This document shows, piece after piece, positions 32,901 to 44,900 of a stretch of DNA of 64,000 nucleotides. Location: contig NC_081553.1 in the NCBI RefSeq assembly GCF_963082655.1, positions 40,439,054 through 40,503,053 of the forward strand, read 5' to 3'. The position numbers and the translations under genes were made by a program. The notes below the pieces were generated by a model. The model did no database searches. It saw nothing but the letters and a program-made list of their open reading frames with translations, and was not told the DNA's origin. Every line of letters starts with the position of its first letter. Position 1 is the stretch's first letter. Source of the stretch: Stomoxys calcitrans. Its lineage: Eukaryota > Arthropoda > Insecta > Diptera > Muscidae.

Positions 32901-35900
32901 TTTTGAGGACAGTTGTTGACATTTTGAGGACAGTTGTTGACATTTTATGGACAGTTGTTGGAATTTTGAGGACAGTTGTTTACGTTTTGTGGACAGTTGT
33001 TTTTTGAACACAATAAAACATACTTCGGAGACAATTTTAGGCATTTCAAACTAAATTAAACACAATTTGTGTAGATTTGTAGAGATTATGAGGACAGTTC
33101 CATATATTTGAGTATATTAGTATTGATTATTAATTAATTATTAATAATACAAATTATTCGGAGACCACGGAAGCGCAGAGGTTACCATAACCGCCTACGA
33201 CAAAAAAATTTCAACCATGGTTATCCCTTCCTAGTTGGCGACATTTGTGAGTTACTATGCCATTTAAAAACTTCTCCCCTAAGCGGTGTCGCACTGGGGC
33301 ACGGCTTTCGGACTCAGTGATAAAAAGGAGGTCACTTATTTCGTTTAACTGTCCTCAAAATATGTTCAACTTATACTTATTTTCTAAAATAACTTTCTTA
33401 TTCGCTCTTATTTTTACAACAACTAATCCTGTAATCATTATTCTCCCTTCAATACTCACCACAAGAAAATGTATATCTTCTCATTCAATATATTCAAAGC
33501 CAACACACACAAAGTGTCGTGTCTCTGTGGTGAGCCGCCAGGACCGAATTTGTGGAATGTACATTTAGTTAGTCGAGGAAAGATTTCAATCATAGGATCT
33601 GAACGTTTATCTTGATCCATATTTGAGAATTTGATGACATCAGTGCCATAGGTCATAAAGGCACCACCCAAAAATTTATCCACCAAAAAGATATTCACAA
33701 TGACGTTAATGAAATTCAAAGCCTCACACAGATAATAGGCAAACGAATAGCCAGCATGAGAGTTTAAGCTGTCAATGAGATATTTGATAATGCGATTTTG
33801 GCGATCTTTGCGATAATCCTCGGGTATGGAGACCATGCCACGCAGGCCATCGGTGATCATGCGCATTTTGCCATCTTCTAGATTTTTCCAAATCCAATGG
33901 GGTAAATAGAACATGAGACCCTAAGGGGAAGGAAAAGAGGATTAGCTTTAAAAGTAATCTAGTGATCTTAGAATAGTTTTGTTATAATACTTACTTGAAA
34001 GAATAACACAAATGGCACCCATTGATAATAGCTGTGATATCTCTTCTCTTGGCCAAATTCATTACCCAAACCATGGGCTGCCACATCAGTGCCAATTTGT
34101 CTATGCTGCTGTCCCGGTATAGTAAACGTATAGGTAATCCAACAGAATGTATTGATGACATGAATGGGTATGGAACCATCATTGATGCAAGAAATGGGAT
34201 CACCTGAAATTAAAAAAAGAAAAAAAATAATATACAACAAAAGTCTTCTAAGAACTTGGGAAAATTTATAAAATACTTAAACGCGACTATTTCATAATTT
34301 TAATAGTTGATTTTAAATTTCATTAAAGAACTTGAAAATTTTTTTATTTTAAATTCAACAAAAGTCATGGAATAAAATCTTAAATTCTACTTATTTTTTC
34401 TTCTCAAAAACTTCATTAAATTAAATATTTTAAATTCCTGCATACATTCATATTATCAGTGCATATTTACATTGTGGTCAGTTGTAATTCAATTTGCTAA
34501 ACTAAAGTCATTTTATGCTATCAATTTAAGAGCACATAGATGCCTACATACATTGTACATAACATAGATTACATAATTATGCTGGGCCTACTACATCTAC
34601 TAAGCACTTGAGGGAAGTTTTCAAATCAAATTCACTTAACCCTTTAAAGGCGTAAAAATTGCGAAGGAAATTAATATAACTGGATCAAAGGCATGCGGAT
34701 AAATGTTCACCGTATAACATGTCGTATGTATGGAATCATCAATATATGTACATACCATGTTGTATTGAAAAATGTACGAACAAGGAAAACCAGGCATATC
34801 TTCAAATTTTTCATTTTATTGCCATATTAATTTATACTGAATGACATGGTGCCATCCAATTCATGTTGCATGACATGGTGCCATCCAATTCATGTCGCAT
34901 GACATCATGTCATACAATAAAACACCATGTCACAGTCATTGACATTATGCCCAACTTCAGATTTACTTAAATAGAAGATTTACTTAAATAATATCCCCTG
35001 TCTACATTTAATAAGTATAAACGCCACACCTTTATTTTCTCCCAATCTACATTCTATCATCAACATACTTCACTTACTGAAATACGCTAAAATATGCTTA
35101 TCAAAAGCTTTTTTCATTTTTCTTTCTTTTTTATACTCCCTTTCAGTCTTATAATCTCAAAATAATGCACTAAAAAACTAAGCTTCCATGAAAAATTAAA
35201 TTTTCTTTCTATTTCTGCACTTATTTTGCATGGGTTAATCCTGTCACAACCCCCATGAGAGCCGACAACAATCACATTCAAACCTACAAGTCATCATCAT
35301 TCATTCGTTGTGTGAACAGAGAGAAAAAATTTGCAAAAAAAAGTACAAAAAACTAAGACAACATGCGGTAGAGGTGGTCTGGTACGGGTCACCACACACA
35401 ATCACATTAAAGAGTGATGCTTTTCATTTCCTATCTGTTGGAGTCGAGATGATACCCTTTAACAATGACAATTCATGTGGCATTCCTACTGTCTGTCCTT
35501 CCCTCCCACTGTCCTCCGTCCCCATCGGATATGTCCAGAGGAGAGATGGTGTTCAACTTTTTTCCATTATATAGTAGTATTTTGTTTTGCTATTTGTTTT
35601 TACTTCTCATTCACATACCCTTAGTCTTTATTTGTTATGCTTGCATGGTATGGCAATCATATGGGGTTTCCAAAACTATGGAATTTGTATATACACATAG
35701 AAGTACATAATACATGTGCATCCATCTGTATGTCCATTGAAAGAGTGAAGGAGTCGTCTTAATACTTTTTTTGTGCTCTAATGAAGCATTTTATGTTATG
35801 AAGTTTCTTGTTCTGTATTGAACTTTTTATGCGTTCTATCTTCTTGGTTATTTGTAACTTTGAGATATTTTCTTTTGTTTATTTGCTGAAATGTGGAGTA

Positions 35901-38900
35901 GTTTGCGAAAGGAATGTAAACAAAAATCAAATTATTGAGGCAGGGAATTAAAGTTGTCAAAAACACAAGAAGTCGTAATTGTTAACATTTTTTCGCTATA
36001 AAAGACAATGCATTTGTCGTTTTGCTTCAAAATGGGTAAATTCTTTTCGATAACTTTGCATGAGCTATCACAAACAAAACGCAAAAATGGATTTTGTATT
36101 CGGAAACATAAAAAACTGTTCATAATCTGTAATGGAATCTTATTTGATGTAAAATTTTATCGAAAATAAAATTTTTAAATGACAATATTTCTACTTTTTA
36201 TTCCTTGCAAAATTTTTAATTTCGATACCTTTTAATTTCGATAACTTTCAATTTCGATAAATTTTATTTTCGATAACTTTTGATTTCGTAAACTTTTATA
36301 CTTTATATTTCGATAAATTTTATATTTCGATAAATTTTAATTTCGTTAACTTTTTGTGTCGATACCTTCTCATTTCGATAACTTTTAACTTCAATATTCA
36401 TTAATCTCGATAACTATAGATTTCAATAACTATTCATTTTAATAACTCCTAATTTCGATAACCTTTGATTTCGTTAACTGTTGATGTCGTTAACTTTTTG
36501 TGTTGATACCTTTTCATTTCGATAACTATAGATTTGAATAACTATTCATTTTAATAACTTTTAATTTCGTTAATTGTTGATTTCGTTAACATTTAGTGTC
36601 GATACCTTTTCATTTCGATAACTTTTAACTTCAATATTATTAATCACGTTAACTATAGATTTCAATAACTATTCATTTTAATAACTCTTAATTTCGATAA
36701 CCTTTAATTTCGAACTATTGATATCGTTTACTTTTTGTGTCGATACCTTTTCATTTCGATAACTTTTAACTTCAAAATTCATTAATCTCGAGAACTATAG
36801 ATTTAAATAACTATTAATTTTAATAACTTTTAATTTCGAAACCTTTAATTTCGTTAACTGTTGATATCGTTAACTTTTTGTGTCTATACCTTTTCATTTC
36901 GATAACTTATGACTTCAATCTTCATAAATGTCGATAACTATAGATTTTAATATTTTTTCATTTTGATAACTATTTATTTTGATAACCCTTTATTTCGTTA
37001 ACAGTTGATTTCGTTAACTTTTTATGTCGATACCTTTTCATTTCGATAACTTTTGACTTCAATCTTCATAAATGTCGATAACTATGGATTTCAATAACTT
37101 TTCATTTTGATAACTACTTATGTCGATAACATTTGGTTTCGATAACCTTTAATTTTGATAACTGGCATGGCGGTCATGGACAATCAGCGGGGTCGAGTGA
37201 AAGGACGGGCGGCACCGGCTCTTGCATAAATACTGAATACTGAATATTGGCTCCTTTAAATAATCTATTGGTCAGCATGTTTCCACGACGACCGGTCTTT
37301 TGGACCCGAACAGGCTTACTCACACATAGGAGTTTGAAATGTGACTACAACAACAACAACAAAAGATTCAATAAAACACAACATTTAAGCAAAAATTAAG
37401 TACCATCAAAAAAATAATTTTTTTTACGAAAGGTGACAGTTTAATCACATTTCTACATTAACTACTTTAACGGGTTTCTTTAATAGAAACAATTTTAAAA
37501 AATTTCGATAACATTTATCTAAACATTTTATTATCGATAACGACTTTTTAACATTTTGCTTTCGAAAAAGTCTCAACAATACTTTTTAATCGAAAAAGTT
37601 TTGATAACACATGGTTATCGAAAAAGTTTCGATACCTTAGTTAATTATATACCAAGACAATATGTACCATTTTTTCACCTAAAAATAAATTAACTTCAAT
37701 ACAACATACATACATTGATATCAAATGTAAAATTTAAGCTCTTTAAAATATTTACTCCATTTAAAGTACAAAATTAGCCAAGTTAAATCGATTCGTCGCG
37801 AACAGTAGTTACATCCTGTGCATGTCGATTATCGAAAAAGTCTCGATAACATTTTGTTATCGAATGTAATTTCGATAACATTTTGTTATCGAATATAATT
37901 TCAATATAATTTTGTTATCGAATAAAATTTCGATAACATTTTGTTATCGAAAATGTTTATATCTAACAAGAGCTGCAATAGTTGTTTACTACATGGATAT
38001 ATTCCCCTTTAGTAAGATTTGTTGACTTCTTTTCAGCCCCTAGCTGCCGCTGAGCTCCTTAATGCCTTATATAGATAAGGGTCCCATCTAAACCCCTCAG
38101 TATCTTGGTAATTTTACCTTTTTATGTGCCTTTTGGTTCTCAATTTTTTTAATATCATACAAAGCCTGTTATTTATTCGGAAAAAATGGAGAATTGACTA
38201 TTAAAACAAAAAGTTTGTTTATTGTTTGCTGCAAGTGCACTCATGCTATTGCCCATGGTGCTGCTGGTCTCCACTTGCATCATGATATTGGTCCTCGAAC
38301 CACCACTTTATTCTTCAAGGATTATCTTTGTGGAATGCACCATAAACATAGAAATACGGTTGGAGGGGAGCACATCATGCAGTGGTATGTGTGGAGGCAA
38401 CATAAAAGTTGCTTCCTTGACTGTCTGGGGCTTGTTTTTTTTAATAGGCTTTAACTTTTTTTCGGCTAAAGTTTGTTTATTTTTTTTTCTACTTGATTTT
38501 TTTAACAAAACAAGAAAAAAACAACTTAAATGGGGAAAAACACAATGTTTGCATATTTGTAGATAGAGATTGAGGTGGCAACCAGGTACATGTATAATGG
38601 CATTAAGTTGGGTATCTACTTTATACATTTGTATGTATGTATGTGGAACTCTTGAAATGCATACTATCCTATGTTTGGGTTGTTAGAGAACAAAACAACC
38701 TTTGCTGCATTGTAATGACGTGAGTTGAGTTTTAACCAATTTCAACTAAAACACTACTGACTTTTGCTGCTGCAGCTTTTGTTGCTATTGCGGCTGCCTT
38801 GTGTCTTTTGGTCTTTGTTGAAGTTTTTATTTTTTTTTGTTTTGGGAGTGCCACTTTTATTGGAATAATTATAGGGAAAGACATAAAACAACAGCGGCAA

Positions 38901-41900
38901 CAAGAACAAAAAGAAAACTGCCATTTAGAAATTTCGGTGACACTAGTGTGTGGAAAGTTTTTTACACCCAAACAAATGGTATAGGTTTTATGTGAATGTT
39001 TGAAGCATATCAGATGGGATGGTAATCAGGTTATTGCAATACGATGCTCTTTGTATTCTTGGCCTGATGGTGCCACTTTGGTTGCAGTGCTACGTGAAGA
39101 TAACAAGAGAAAAAGCCAATTAGGATTGAAATGGAATATAGAGAAAAAATGTTTGCATAAGTGTACTTTACGTAACAATTTTTGGCTAATAAGGCCTCTA
39201 ATCGTAGGATCGACGTATGTGGAGATTAGGTCTTCTAATGGATTATCTGGTGTTTTTTGGTAGTGGGTCAATTTGAAAGATCCAAAAAAACACTCAGACT
39301 AAAATCGAAATCGAAATGTAATAATATTATCGAAAAAAACTATGACTGTGTTACCCAAACTATGTTGTAGAAATATCTTAAGGTTTGGATCCAAATTTGG
39401 AATGCAATATTGTTACTCCGATATTTTTTGCTTTATTCATACAATTTTATAGTACATGAAAACGTCGAAGACTTTTTTTAATCGAAAAATCATTAAAAAA
39501 TTTTTACAGAAAAATCGTAACAAGTTTTGCTATCGAAAAATCGTTAGGAAATTTTTTCGAAATACCGATAAAATTTTTTTTTCGAAAAATCGGTAGGAAT
39601 TTCTATTATCGATTTTTCGATAGCAATTTCAACTATCGAAAAATCGATAGCAATTTCTATTATCGATTTTTCGATAGCAATTTCAACTATCGAAAAATCG
39701 ATAGCAATTTCTATTATCGAAAAATCGATAGCAATTTCTATTATCTAGAAATCGATAGCGATTTCTATTATCGAAAAATCTATAGCAATTTTTACTATAG
39801 TAAATGAAACAAACAAATGAAGTAAACAAAATTTTATCGAAAAGTCAATAGTATTTTTTTATCTGAAAATCGATAATTTGTGTTGGGTATGGAGTATCGA
39901 TAACTTGTTTTATCGAAAAATCGAAAGCATACGTTATCGAAAAATCGAAAATATACGTTATCGAAAAATCGATGATATGCTTTATCAAAAAATGTATCAA
40001 TTTATAAATTTCTTGATTCTTTCAAAACTACTATTCAAGTCATAAAAAATATGTTAACTTAACTTACGATCTGACGATTGGACTTGTTCCACAAAAGGGC
40101 GTAATTATTATCTGATTTGGCCGAAATTTCGCACTACGCCTTATAGCCTAAGAGTCCAACTTTTTCTACACCTAAGAGTCATTCTGTCATATCTTCAAAT
40201 GATTTCCACTTGAAATTATTTCCCCCAGGCATGAAATTTCCCATCAATACAAAAACTATCACAGCATTTTGATCTCACATAATCAAGTGTTTACAGAAAC
40301 ATTTAATTTTTTTGTGTCGAAAAAAGCATTAAAATCAACAAAAATTACTTTCACACATAACAAATCTTTTTTCCGTCTGCGAGTCTGAATCTGTTTTTTT
40401 TCGGTTAATCACATCACCAATATAAAAATCTCTGGTCTTGGAAGTAGTTTCCCCAAAATGATTCATAAATGATTCCATGAAAATCACTCCATTAGTGAAT
40501 AAGTGAGTGAGCTTGTGAATGAGCGAGTGTCTTATGTGGGGAATACATTAAATTTTGTTTAACCATTCAGTTCGCCAGTCCATCGATTTGGACAAAAACC
40601 AAATAAACTACATTAAAAATCTGACCACCGCATCGCAACAGGAAAGGAAACTCAAATGTAGACCAAGAATAAATAAGAAAACACAGAACCAGGGATGTAT
40701 AGTCAGACGTTGGTCCATTGTGTGAATGGATTTGTATTTGGAAAGGGAGAGAGGGACATTATTTGCTGCCAACATGAGCATTTTTCGTGCAAAATGCCAT
40801 TGACTTATGACTGACTTGCAAATTAAATGGGATTTTGCTGTGATGTTTGCATGTCATCGCATTTTTCTTTGTTGCTTGAACGGAGGCGATTTATCAGTTT
40901 ACAGGTAGTGTTAAATTACAATTATGACCACAAAAATTTTGCCCAATACGAAAACAAGTATCCCATGAGTCATATGCTTTAGCAGTGAATGCAATAAATG
41001 GCTAAAATCATGAAATTTGGCGATTTGAATACTAAATAGTTTTTTATCCCGGCCAGAAGCGTTGAGGAGAATGGATTGAGGATGGGAACAGCTATAATTG
41101 AGGCGACGATAGGAAACCCGGATGGATTAGAAGAGGTTTCGATCGTATACCTGAGATGACATTTGAGGTCGAGTGCGAGGCGCTGCTGCCAGAGGCACAG
41201 TCTTGTATTGACGGAACTCTGGCATTGCCATCTGAGAGATCGTGCTATACTGAGATCTGTTTTCGACTGCCTGACCATAATACGATCCTGCAGGCAGAGA
41301 TCCGGGCGATCACGGAATACGTGAGGTGGCGTGGTGTTCCACCGAGGACATCGAGTGTGAACATCCATACGAACAATAAACTGGTCATCAGGGCAATATC
41401 AACCAGGACTGTAAGGTGTGTAACAAGGAGATTAACTTCCTTCTCTGAGGATGGCAAAATCCGCATCGTTTGGGAGCCGCGTCATAGCGGAGTAAGGGGG
41501 AATGAAAGAGCAGGCGATTTGGCAGTGAAGGCCAGAGACTGGCGTCAATAAACTTGGTTAACCCAAAGCCTTTCGGGTCGGCGTAGTCCGAGTAAAGGGC
41601 GTGGTCGACGAACGCGCATGTAACACTGTGGAACAGCGAAACAGTGGGTGGGACGGCGAAAATCCTATGGGGAGATCCGGATCGTGAGTAGAGCTATTAC
41701 AGAAAGGAAGTCAGCATAGCTTTCGGTATCATAACGGGACACATAGGACTACGAGCTCATTTATGCATAATCGGGGCGTTATGTGTAGGGCATGTGGGAA
41801 AGATGATTAAACGTTGGAGTATTTCGTATGTCATTGCTCAGCTTTCGTGGCTAACAGACATCAGTACTTAGGTGAAGACACAATACCAGACATGAACCAA

Positions 41901-44900
41901 CTTGGGGACGTTGTATGGAAAACAATTAATGATGTTGTAAGTAGCACGGAATTCCTTAGATTTTCTTCTTCGAGGTTATTTTTTTAGTATTTAGAGCGCA
42001 CAACAAGGCTTAGTTGTATGTCCATACTGGCTTAGTTGTATGTCCATAGTGGCATGGGGCGGATTAATATCCACACCTCTTTTCAAACTAACCTATCTTT
42101 AAATCAATAACTTGTAATACATTTAAAAATTTTTAATCAATAACTTTTACTACCAAATTATGATAACTTTTGTTATCGAATACCAATAACTTTTGTTATC
42201 GAATACCGGTAACTTTTGTTATCGAATATCGATAAATATTGTTATCGAATATCGATGACTTTTGTTAACGAATATTAATGACTGTTGTTACGAATATTGT
42301 TATCGTTCGATACCGAATTAACTATAACATCGTGAAACAACAATACGTATGCAAAGCAAAAACTTTACTATCGGAAAATTCAATTAATTTTAACTATGTT
42401 GTATTGAAAATCCATAATTTTTTTATGTCAAAAACGATAATCTCTGAGATAACTCTTCTCAAAATCGATGACTTTTGAGATAATTTAAGTTGATAAAATT
42501 AAAACTTATCGAATATTTATATTTTTTGCTATCGATAACTTGTGTTATCGAAAAACCATGCTTAGTCCAAATCAGTCTATGACATAGCACAATAAATTAT
42601 TTAACATGGTTATAAATTTTGTTATCGAATATCAATAACCTTCGTTATAAAAAATCAATAACTTTTGTTATCGAATATCAATAACCATTGTTATTTAATA
42701 TTGAAAACTATTGTTATCGAATATCAATAACCCTTGCTATCGAATATCAATAAATAATGTTATCGAATATCGATGACTGTTGTTATCGAATATTGTTAGC
42801 TTTCGATATCGAACAAATACGTTAACTATAACATAAACAAGAATACATATGAAGGTATGTATTATTAAAACAAAAATTTTACTATCGGAAAATTCAATTA
42901 ATTTAACTTTGTTGTGTTGAAAATCCATAACTCGTTTTATCTCAAAAACGATAACCTCTAAGATAACTCTTCCCAAAATCGATGACTTGTGTTATCGAAA
43001 ACCCGAAAACTTGCATTATCGAAAAACCATGCTTAGTCCAAATCAGTCCATGACATAGCACAATAAATTAATTAATATGGTAATAACTTTTGTTATCAAA
43101 TATCAATAACTTTTGTTATAGAATATCAATAACTGCTGTTATAGAATATCAATAACTTTTGTTATAGAGTATCAATAACTTCTACTATCGAATATCAATA
43201 ATCTTTGTTATCGAATATCGATAACTGATGTTATCGAATATTGATAACTGATGTTATTGAATATTGATAACTGATGTTATCGAATATCAATAATCTTTGT
43301 TATCGAATATCAATAATCTTTGTTATCGAATATCGATAACCGATGTTATCGAATATCGATAGATACTGTTATGGAATATCCATGACTGTTGTTATCGAAT
43401 ATTGCTAGCTTTCGATACCGAATAAATACATTAAATATAACATCGTAAAACAACAATACATATGCATTTATGTATTATTAAAACCAAAACTTTACTATCG
43501 CAAAATTCAATTGATTTAACTTTGTTGTATTGAAATTCCATAACTTGTTTTATTTCAGAAACGATAACCTTTGAGATAACTCTTCTCAAAATCGATGACT
43601 TTTGAGATAATTGAAGTTAATAAAATTAAAACTTTTCGAAAATCTATATTTTTGCTATCGATAACTTGTGTTATCGAAAAAACGAAAACTTGCAATATCG
43701 AAAAACAAAGCTTAGTCCAAATCGGTGCTATGTCATGGACTGATTTGGACTAAGCATTATTTGTCGATAATGCAAGTTTTTGGTTTACGATAACACAAGA
43801 TATCGACAGCAAAAAATATAGATATTCGATAAGTTTTAATTTTACTATCTTCAATTATCTCAAAAGTCATCGATTTTGAAAGAGTTATCTCAAAGGTTAT
43901 CGTTTCTGAAATAAAACAAGTTATGGATTTTCAATACAACAAAGTTAAATCAATTGAATTTTCCGATTGTAAAGTTTTGGTTTTAATAATACATACATGC
44001 ATATGTATTGATATTGAGAAGAGTTATCTCAAAAACTAATAAAAACTTTTCTACCTTTTTGACTTTTTTAGCCTCTAGAGGGCGTTATTATCCGATTTAA
44101 CTGGAATTTTAAAAATTATTCTTTTATGACAATGTATTATCACTATCGATCCATATCTCCTTTATAAACACATCTTTCTATTTGAAAAAAAAATCATTCC
44201 CAGAATCTTTGCCATCCATGTTTGGGGGATATCTAAGATTCGGCCCAGCCGAACATAACCCTCTTCTATTCATTTTTTTTATTTATTCTGATGCACAAAT
44301 ATTTTGTCTCGGGTTTCACAATTGCCGTTTTTTTTACAATACGTTGTTAAACAATATAGTTAACGTCATCAAAACGATATGCTGTATTATATTACCCCAC
44401 ATACCATTTTACACATGCATTCTAATTAGCATTTGCAACCATTTATGTATATATTTAAGCATATTTGCATTGCTTCATTGCACTACAGCATTTGGAACAT
44501 TTCTACACTGTATGGGCATTAACAAGTCTTTAAAAAAGTGTTAAATAACCATATTGTGATTTATGGTAAAAGTCACGAGCTCACATCATACTTTTTATTT
44601 CTTGTAATCAAACACATTAACATGAAAAAAATAAAGAATGTTTGTTATTGAACAATAAATTAATTAACATGATTCATGGTGTGGTTGTGGGTTAGTATTA
44701 TTAATTAATTAACATGAAGTAAAATGCATTAATAGTCTGTAATAGATAGTTCAAACAGAGAAGGATCGGCTTGTTTTGTAGGTTGTTTGATAGTTGAATT
44801 TTATGCTCACTACCACTACTACTACTTACCGATTAAATTATTGGCCGTTACAATAATGCAACAGACAAATAGTATGGCCGTTGTTATCCGATAATGGCAA

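Noticed and set aside
32886..33003. CRISPR-like regular short repeats
   Set aside because: The 21 bp units are directly contiguous without unique spacers and lie in a eukaryotic intron; it is a minisatellite.
41245..41466. Minus-strand frame over the RNase H pseudogene
   Set aside because: It is a shadow of the + strand RNase H frame.
44182..44544. 120-residue open frame
   Set aside because: It begins inside a DINE-like 3' end and runs into AT-rich intron DNA of Inx3; no similarity to any family I recognise.
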